Positions 6,781 through 10,965 of a stretch of DNA of 10,965 nucleotides are shown here, in pieces. The position numbers were made by a program, and so were the translations under genes. The stretch is from CAYNQN01 sp964530525 (GTDB taxonomy: Bacteria; Actinomycetota; Acidimicrobiia; Acidimicrobiales; Acidimicrobilacustridaceae): contig CAZHBH010000068.1 of assembly GCA_964530525.1 (NCBI GenBank), positions 1 to 10,965 on the forward strand, read 5' to 3'. The notes beneath the pieces were generated by a model. That model searched no databases. It was given only the letters and a program-made list of their open reading frames with translations, and was not told where the DNA came from. The number at the start of each line of letters is the position of its first letter. The stretch's first letter is position 1.

Positions 6781-7920
6781 ATGACCAGCGACCTTCCCGA
6801 CGTTTCCATACCCCTCCACATGCTGCCGGGCGACGGCCGTTTCGGTTGCGGTCCCTCCAAGGTGCGCAGCGAGTCGCTCGGGGCCCTTGCCCAGGCAGGC
6901 GACACGTTCCTCGGCACCAGCCACCGCCAGGCCCCTGTGCGCTTCGTGGTGAGCCAGCTGCGAAACGGGCTGGCCGAGATGTTCGCCCTGCCGGACGGCT
7001 ACGAGGTGATCCTCGGCAACGGCGGGACCACCGCCTTCTGGGACGCCGCCACCTTCGGCCTCATCGAACAGCGGAGCCAGCACCTCAGCTTCGGCGAGTT
7101 CTCATCCAAGTTCGCCGACGCGGCAGCGGCCGCGCCCCACCTCGCCGCGCCGGAGGTGATCAGCTCCGAGCCCGGCACCCACCCCGAGGCCAAGGCGTCG
7201 CAGGGCATCGACCTGTACGCGCTGACCCACAACGAGACCTCCACGGGCGTGGCCACGGAGCCCCGGCGGCCAGCGGGGGTGGACCCCGCCGAGGGGCTGG
7301 TCGCGGTGGACGCCACGTCGGCGGCGGGAGGGCTGCGCTTCGACCCGACGCAGGTGGACGTGTACTACTTCGCCCCCCAGAAGGCGCTCGCGTCCGACGG
7401 GGGGCTCTGGCTGGCCGCCATCTCCCCCGCTGCCGTCGAGCGGATCGAGCGCCTCTCCGCGTCGGGCCGGTGGATCCCTGCCTCCCTCGACCTGTCGATC
7501 GCCCTCGACAACAGCCGCAAGGACCAGACCTACAACACGCCCTCGCTGGCCACCATCTTCCTGGCGGCCCAGCAGGTCGACTGGGTCAACGGCCACGGCG
7601 GGCTCGAGTGGGCCGCTTCGCGCTGCGATCGCTCGGCAGAGATCATCTACTCGTGGGCGGAGGCGTCGCCGTACGCGAGCCCCTTCGTCGCCGATCCCTC
7701 AGACCGGAGCCACGTGGTGGCCACCATCGACCTGTCCGATGAGATCGACGCCAAGGTGGTGTCTGGCGTGCTGCGGGCAAACGGCGTCGTGGACACCGAC
7801 TCGTACCGCAAGCTGGGCCGCAACCAGCTGCGCGTGGGCCTCTTCCCCGCGATCGAACCCGACGACGTGGCTGCCCTGACGGCCTGCATCGACCACGTCG
7901 TCTCCTCGATCTCCGGCTGA
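6781..7920 (+). CDS. serC: Phosphoserine aminotransferase, mycobacterial type
   Basis: This enzyme converts 3-phosphohydroxypyruvate, the SerA product, to O-phosphoserine using glutamate; it is the second step of serine synthesis. It has 379 residues, like the mycobacterial-type family. The N-terminal FGCGPSKV (21-28) and GTSHR with His48-Arg49 (45-49) are signature stretches that include phosphate-handling residues. GNGGTTAFWDAA (79-90), HNETSTGV (150-157), Asp177 in AVDATS and the cofactor lysine Lys201 in FAPQKALASDGG follow. The C-terminus has RNQLRVGLFPAIEP (347-360). The ATG has no ribosome site, but a TAGCGT element 8 bases upstream suggests a leaderless mRNA. serC is divergent from the aspartate aminotransferase and more than 3 kb from serA on the other strand, so the two serine genes are neighbours but not co-transcribed. 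No phosphoserine phosphatase is seen here. Identity is very secure. Confidence 0.96.
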   Translation: MTSDLPDVSIPLHMLPGDGRFGCGPSKVRSESLGALAQAGDTFLGTSHRQAPVRFVVSQLRNGLAEMFALPDGYEVILGNGGTTAFWDAATFGLIEQRSQHLSFGEFSSKFADAAAAAPHLAAPEVISSEPGTHPEAKASQGIDLYALTHNETSTGVATEPRRPAGVDPAEGLVAVDATSAAGGLRFDPTQVDVYYFAPQKALASDGGLWLAAISPAAVERIERLSASGRWIPASLDLSIALDNSRKDQTYNTPSLATIFLAAQQVDWVNGHGGLEWAASRCDRSAEIIYSWAEASPYASPFVADPSDRSHVVATIDLSDEIDAKVVSGVLRANGVVDTDSYRKLGRNQLRVGLFPAIEPDDVAALTACIDHVVSSISG

Positions 7921-7952
7921 CCGGCCCCAGCCGCCCTCCCGGCGGGCGCCGG
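7921..7952 (+). terminator. Possible nested hairpin directly after serC
   Basis: Starting right after the serC stop, CCGGC (7921-7925) pairs with GCCGG (7948-7952), and inside it CCGCC (7931-7935) pairs with GGCGG (7941-7945) around CTCCC. It is stable and GC-rich but has no T-run. Its place before a new -10 element supports a transcription boundary, which is inference. Confidence 0.35.
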
Positions 7953-7980
7953 ACCCTGGCACGTTCGATGGCGTCAGGCG

Positions 7981-7986
7981 TAGCGT
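7981..7986 (+). promoter_or_regulatory. Candidate -10 element for the SCP2-like/PhyH gene
   Basis: TAGCGT in the same GTAGCGTGG string as before serC. It predicts a transcript start near 7993, downstream of the upstream in-frame GTG codons (7985, 7988), which excludes them and supports the ATG at 8021. CTGGCA lies 19 bases upstream, a loose -35 match with long spacing. Confidence 0.4.
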
Positions 7987-8020
7987 GGTGCCCACGGGCC
8001 GCCTTGGGGATGGGAGGGCG

Positions 8021-9226
8021 ATGGGCCAACGGGGAGAGAGCGGGACAGCTTTCCAGCACTTCCACGAGGTGGAGCTGCCGCGCCGCCTGAGCGAGGGCAA
8101 CGGCGCGCTCGCCGCAAGCGACGCGGCCCAGCTCGGGACGATCGCGTTCCGAATCGCGGGGACCGAGACCGGCTACACCTACCGCTCGACGGGGGCCGAC
8201 GTGGTCGTGGAGGCCGGCGACCTAGGTGCCGACACGGTCATAGAGCTCTCGCAGGAGAGCTGGGATGGCCTCGTCGGAGATGTCGAGACTGCCCCAGGGC
8301 TGCTGTACTCCGACCGGGTGAGCTGCCCAGTGGGCAATCCGCTGAGGTTCGTGCGCTGGGAGCCGGCCCTCCGGGCCATGTTCCACGGCAGGCCCATCTA
8401 CCCCCCGCAGGGCCTCGCGCTCGTGGACCGGCACGGCGCGCCCCTCGACGTGAAGCGTTCGTTCGTGCTCGACGACGACCGGGCAGACATGGCAGACCAC
8501 CTCGAGGTCGCCGGCTACCTGCTGGTCAAGGGGGTGTTCTCCGCCGATGAGGTGCGCCGCCTCGACGATGCGACCGGCCGCCTGCGAAGCGGGGCCGTGG
8601 AAGGCGACGGACGTTCTTGGTGGGGAAGGAACAGCGCGGGGGAGGCGGTGCTGTGCAGGGTCACGCACGCTGCAAGGGAGCCGGCCCTGCGCGAGCTCTG
8701 CACCGACGAGCGACTCCTCTCGCTCGGATCCCTCTCGTCTTGCTCCCTCTCACTGCGAGACCCGACGGGCGACGAGGGGGCCGAGGTCCTGTGGAAGGTG
8801 CCGGACGTCGTGGAGGGCCTGGCCGACCTCCCATGGCACCGCGACTGCGGGATGGGAGGCCACGCGACCATGTGCCCGCTGCTCATCGCCACGGTGTGCA
8901 CCACCGGACGCGGGGCGGCCAGCGGTGAGCTGAGGATGCTCCCCGGATCCTGGCGCTACTCGTTCCCCTTCCTCGACGCCGACGACCCCTCAGCTCCGCG
9001 CAGCGTGGGGCTGGACGTCGAGCCCGGCGACGTGACGCTGCACTACGGCGACATGATGCACGCCTCGCTCGCCCCGTACGGCGAAGGGCCGCACCGCACG
9101 AGCATCCTGTTGGCCTTCGTCCCCGACTCGCTCCCCTACTCGGAGAGCGACTTCCGGGAGGCGCTCATCAAAGGCGACGACGGACAGGTCGACCACCTCC
9201 GCGACCGCCTCGCGAAGGCCACCTGA
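8021..9226 (+). CDS. SCP2-like / phytanoyl-CoA dioxygenase (PhyH) family fusion protein
   Basis: This is a 401-residue Fe(II)/2-oxoglutarate-dependent oxygenase with an extra N-terminal domain. Residues about 10-125 resemble the SCP2 sterol-carrier fold: the ADTVIELSQESWDGLV stretch and following APGLLYSDRV look like its core, but this is recognition by eye. Residues about 150-370 are PhyH-like. His273 and Asp275 (WHRDCGMGGH) and His347 (YGDMMHASL) form the iron-binding triad, GELRMLPGSW is the family turn, and Arg359 (PHRTSILLAF) is the likely 2-oxoglutarate anchor. It should therefore be catalytically competent, probably hydroxylating a hydrophobic or acyl substrate bound by the SCP2-like part. 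The exact substrate is unknown. The ATG at 8021 has GGAGG 3 bases upstream; the frame extends to GTG at 7985, but that overlaps the -10 element. It is convergent with ilvC, 6 bases apart, and has no evident amino-acid role. Confidence 0.88.
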   Translation: MGQRGESGTAFQHFHEVELPRRLSEGNGALAASDAAQLGTIAFRIAGTETGYTYRSTGADVVVEAGDLGADTVIELSQESWDGLVGDVETAPGLLYSDRVSCPVGNPLRFVRWEPALRAMFHGRPIYPPQGLALVDRHGAPLDVKRSFVLDDDRADMADHLEVAGYLLVKGVFSADEVRRLDDATGRLRSGAVEGDGRSWWGRNSAGEAVLCRVTHAAREPALRELCTDERLLSLGSLSSCSLSLRDPTGDEGAEVLWKVPDVVEGLADLPWHRDCGMGGHATMCPLLIATVCTTGRGAASGELRMLPGSWRYSFPFLDADDPSAPRSVGLDVEPGDVTLHYGDMMHASLAPYGEGPHRTSILLAFVPDSLPYSESDFREALIKGDDGQVDHLRDRLAKAT

Positions 9227-9232
9227 CCCACC

Positions 9233-10264
9233 TCAGCCCTGGCCTCCCGAGGCCTCCTGGACCTTGGCGCGACCCTCGGAGATCCACGGCATCATCGCCC
9301 GGAGCTGCTCGCCCACCTTCTCGATCTGGTGCTCGCGGCCCTTCTCCTCGAGCTCGTGGAAGCGCGGCCGGCCTGCCTCGCTCTCGGCGACCCACTCCTC
9401 GGCGAAGGCACCGGTCTGGATCTCTTCGAGGATGCGGCGCATCTCGTCCTTGGTGCGGTCGTCGATGATCCTCGGGCCACGCGTCAGGTCGCCGTACTCG
9501 GCGGTGTCGGACACGGAGTAGCGCATGCCGCCGATCCCCTGCTCGTACATGAGGTCGACGATGAGCTTGAGCTCGTGGAGGCACTCGAAGTACGCCACCT
9601 CGGGCTGGTAGCCGGCCTCCACCAAGGTCTCGAACCCGGCCTGCACGAGGGCGGTGGTCCCGCCGCAGAGCACCACCTGCTCACCGAACAGGTCGGTCTC
9701 GGTCTCCTCGGCGAAGGAGGTCTCGATCACACCTGCCCTCGAACCTCCGATGGCACCGGCGTAGGCCAGGGCGAGCTGCTTCGCCTTCCCGGTGGCGTCC
9801 TGCTCCACGGCGATCAGGCACGGAGTCCCACCGCCTTCTTCATAGGTGCGGCGGACCAGGTGGCCCGGGCCCTTCGGGGCGATCATCGCCACGTCCACCC
9901 CTGCCGGGGGCACGATGCGGCCGAACCGGATGTTGAAGCCGTGGGCGAACAGGAGCGCGTCACCTTCGTTCAGGTGTGGCTCTATGGACTCCTCGTAGAC
10001 GCGCTTCTGCTCGGTGTCCGGGATGAGCAGCATGATCACGTCGGCGTCCGCAGCGGCTTCCGCCACCGACATGACGGCCAGACCCGCTGCCCGGGCCTTC
10101 TCCACGGAGCGGGAGCCCTCGTGGAGGCCCACACGGACGTCGATCCCCGAGTCCTTGAGGTTGAGGGCATGGGCGTGACCCTGCGAGCCGTAGCCGATGA
10201 TCGCGACCTTCCGGTCGGCGATGACGCCCCTGTCGGCGTCGTTCTCGTAGTAGATGTTTGCCAC
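9233..10264 (-). CDS. ilvC: Ketol-acid reductoisomerase, class I
   Basis: This enzyme isomerises and reduces acetolactate or acetohydroxybutyrate to the dihydroxy acids of branched-chain amino-acid synthesis, using NADPH and magnesium. It has 343 residues, the class I length. The nucleotide-binding motif GYGSQGHAHALNL spans residues 24-36 and GSRSVEKARAAG (50-61) is the cofactor-specificity loop. His108 and Lys131 (APKGPGH) lie in the active site. The metal and substrate residues Asp191 and Glu195 (ETDLFGEQ), Glu227 and Glu231 (FECLHEL) and Ser252 (SVSDTAEYGD) are all present. The start is GTG, with AGGAG 9 bases before it overlapping the ilvN stop. It follows ilvN by 13 bases and is surely in the ilvBNC operon. 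The 3' end is 6 bases from the convergent dioxygenase gene. Identity is certain. Confidence 0.97.
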   Translation of the reverse strand: MANIYYENDADRGVIADRKVAIIGYGSQGHAHALNLKDSGIDVRVGLHEGSRSVEKARAAGLAVMSVAEAAADADVIMLLIPDTEQKRVYEESIEPHLNEGDALLFAHGFNIRFGRIVPPAGVDVAMIAPKGPGHLVRRTYEEGGGTPCLIAVEQDATGKAKQLALAYAGAIGGSRAGVIETSFAEETETDLFGEQVVLCGGTTALVQAGFETLVEAGYQPEVAYFECLHELKLIVDLMYEQGIGGMRYSVSDTAEYGDLTRGPRIIDDRTKDEMRRILEEIQTGAFAEEWVAESEAGRPRFHELEEKGREHQIEKVGEQLRAMMPWISEGRAKVQEASGGQG

Positions 10265-10277
10265 GTCTCAATGCTCC

Positions 10278-10661
10278 TTATCGGGTGGGGGTGGGGTCGG
10301 CCGGGGTCCGGCTCCCGGCCGCCGAGACGGCTCCGGCCGGGCTGGCCAGCGTCGGGTTGGTGAGGGTCGCCAGCAGCACCTCGTTGGCCTCGCCGGGAGG
10401 GAGCTCGTCGATCCGGACGACGTTGATGAGCTTGTCGAGCTGCTTGACGACCTGCTCCAGAGGGGCCGAGACCGCCTCCACCGCTATGGCCATCCGGCTG
10501 AATCGCTCGTCCTCGGTGGCGGCCACCGCCAGCGCGGAGATGTTGAACCCCCTGCGGGCGAAGAGGCCGGCCACGCGCGTGAGCACCCCGGGCCTATTCT
10601 CGACCAGCACGGTGAGCAGGTGGTGCTCAGGTGGTCCCTCGGTGCCTTCGATGGCGCTCAT
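10278..10661 (-). CDS. ilvN: Acetolactate synthase regulatory (small) subunit, short form lacking the C-terminal domain
   Basis: This is the regulatory subunit that raises acetolactate synthase activity and confers valine feedback. It has 127 residues, against about 165-170 in typical actinobacteria. The N-terminal ACT domain is complete (about 13-86): LLTVLVENRPGVLTRVAGLF, RRGFNISAL, SRMAIAV and QLDKLINVVRI are standard. After ELPPGEANEVLLATLT, where the C-terminal small-subunit domain should begin, the protein instead ends in an Ala/Pro/Thr-rich tail of about 22 residues. I see no family-like continuation in the other two frames, and ilvC begins 13 bases later, so there is no room for the domain. 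Short ACT-only subunits exist (E. coli IlvN), so it may be functional. The start overlaps the ilvB stop as TGATG, with GGGAGGGAG just upstream, indicating coupled translation. Confidence 0.93.
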   Translation of the reverse strand: MSAIEGTEGPPEHHLLTVLVENRPGVLTRVAGLFARRGFNISALAVAATEDERFSRMAIAVEAVSAPLEQVVKQLDKLINVVRIDELPPGEANEVLLATLTNPTLASPAGAVSAAGSRTPADPTPTR

Positions 10662-10965
10662 CAGCTCCCTCCCTCCCCGTGTGCGGGGTCCACGATGATC
10701 GCATCGTTGGAGAGTCCTGCGGGAACCATGGGGTACACCTTCTCACGGCTGTCGGTGCGGAACTCTATGACCACCGGACGATCGTCTATGGAGTTGGCCT
10801 TCTCGATGGAGGGCAGCACCTCCTCGGGGGACTCGACGCGCATGCCCACGCACCCCATGGCCTCCGCCCAGCCCTTGTAGTCGGGGAGGTCCGGCGACAG
10901 GTACACCTCCGAGTAGCGCTCCTCGTAGAACATCTCCTGCCACTGGCGCACCATGCCGAGGTAGG
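10661..10965 (-). CDS. ilvB: Acetolactate synthase catalytic (large) subunit, C-terminal end (5' part outside window)
   Basis: This is the thiamine-diphosphate- and FAD-dependent enzyme that condenses two pyruvates, or pyruvate and 2-oxobutyrate, in the first common step of branched-chain synthesis. Only the last 101 codons are here; the frame is open through the right edge. The fragment starts in YLGMVRQWQEMFYEERYSE, which follows the thiamine-diphosphate-binding motif in family members. It continues with WAEAMGCVGMRV and the typical ending VYPMVPAGLSNDAII. The in-frame Met at 10954 belongs to LGMVRQW and is not a start. The TGA stop overlaps the ilvN ATG by one base, showing operon structure. 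Whether this is the biosynthetic paralogue rests on its place before ilvN and ilvC, which is good evidence. Confidence 0.95.
   Translation of the reverse strand, partial: YLGMVRQWQEMFYEERYSEVYLSPDLPDYKGWAEAMGCVGMRVESPEEVLPSIEKANSIDDRPVVIEFRTDSREKVYPMVPAGLSNDAIIVDPAHGEGGS

Noticed and set aside
6690..7742. Open frame of 350 codons on the plus strand overlapping serC in another frame
   Set aside because: serC has complete family motifs; the other frame is Arg/Gly/Pro-rich without motifs.
7985..8020. Upstream GTG starts for the SCP2-like/PhyH gene
   Set aside because: They overlap or adjoin the TAGCGT element and would lie upstream of the predicted transcript start; the ATG at 8021 has GGAGG.
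9329..10363. Open frame of 344 codons on the plus strand opposite ilvC and ilvN
   Set aside because: Antisense to certain genes; its low-complexity composition reflects the third-position GC bias of ilvC.
10281..10400. Frameshift explaining the short IlvN
   Set aside because: I read the other two frames through the tail and neither resembles the missing domain; there is also no space before ilvC, so a deletion or true short form fits better.
1..10965. Mobile elements, CRISPR arrays, tRNA genes, riboswitches or a defence system
   Set aside because: No transposase or integrase, no regularly spaced repeats, no tRNA-like fold and no long leader were seen; the window is ordinary housekeeping DNA in these respects.

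Overview
This 10,965-base window is high-GC bacterial chromosome, almost wholly coding. It reads as a housekeeping amino-acid biosynthesis neighbourhood of an actinomycete-type bacterium. The evidence is strong GC bias at third positions, a mycobacterial-type phosphoserine aminotransferase, a long SerA with ASB and ACT domains, an ilvB-ilvN-ilvC block near serA and leu genes, and TAnnnT-type -10 elements with very short leaders. A deep-branching, Acidimicrobiia-like lineage is my guess, not something the sequence proves.

Layout from the left: the C-terminal half of leuC (+) enters from the edge. It is followed by a short hairpin-rich convergent gap, a 77-codon membrane-protein gene (-), leuD (-), serA (-), a prolyl-oligopeptidase-type S9 peptidase (-), a class I aspartate aminotransferase (-), serC (+), an SCP2-like/PhyH dioxygenase fusion (+), ilvC (-), a short ilvN (-) and the C-terminal end of ilvB (-), which leaves the right edge. 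No stretch over 300 bases lacks a gene. The longest gaps are 5392-5505 and 7921-8020, each holding a possible hairpin and a possible -10 element.

How the genes fit together: ilvB, ilvN and ilvC make the dihydroxy-acid precursors of valine, leucine and isoleucine. LeuC and LeuD are the two subunits of isopropylmalate isomerase in the leucine branch. SerA and SerC are the first two enzymes of the phosphorylated serine pathway, and the aspartate aminotransferase supplies or drains glutamate and 2-oxoglutarate. The S9 peptidase, the small membrane protein and the SCP2-like/PhyH enzyme have no obvious pathway link.

I see no mobile element, CRISPR array, tRNA or rRNA, and no convincing new multi-gene system. 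The points worth a second look are the opposite-strand arrangement of leuC and leuD with a membrane-protein gene between them, an IlvN lacking its usual C-terminal domain, the lipid-carrier/dioxygenase fusion, and a TAGCGT element that I found by eye only at three gene-proximal, correctly oriented intergenic sites.
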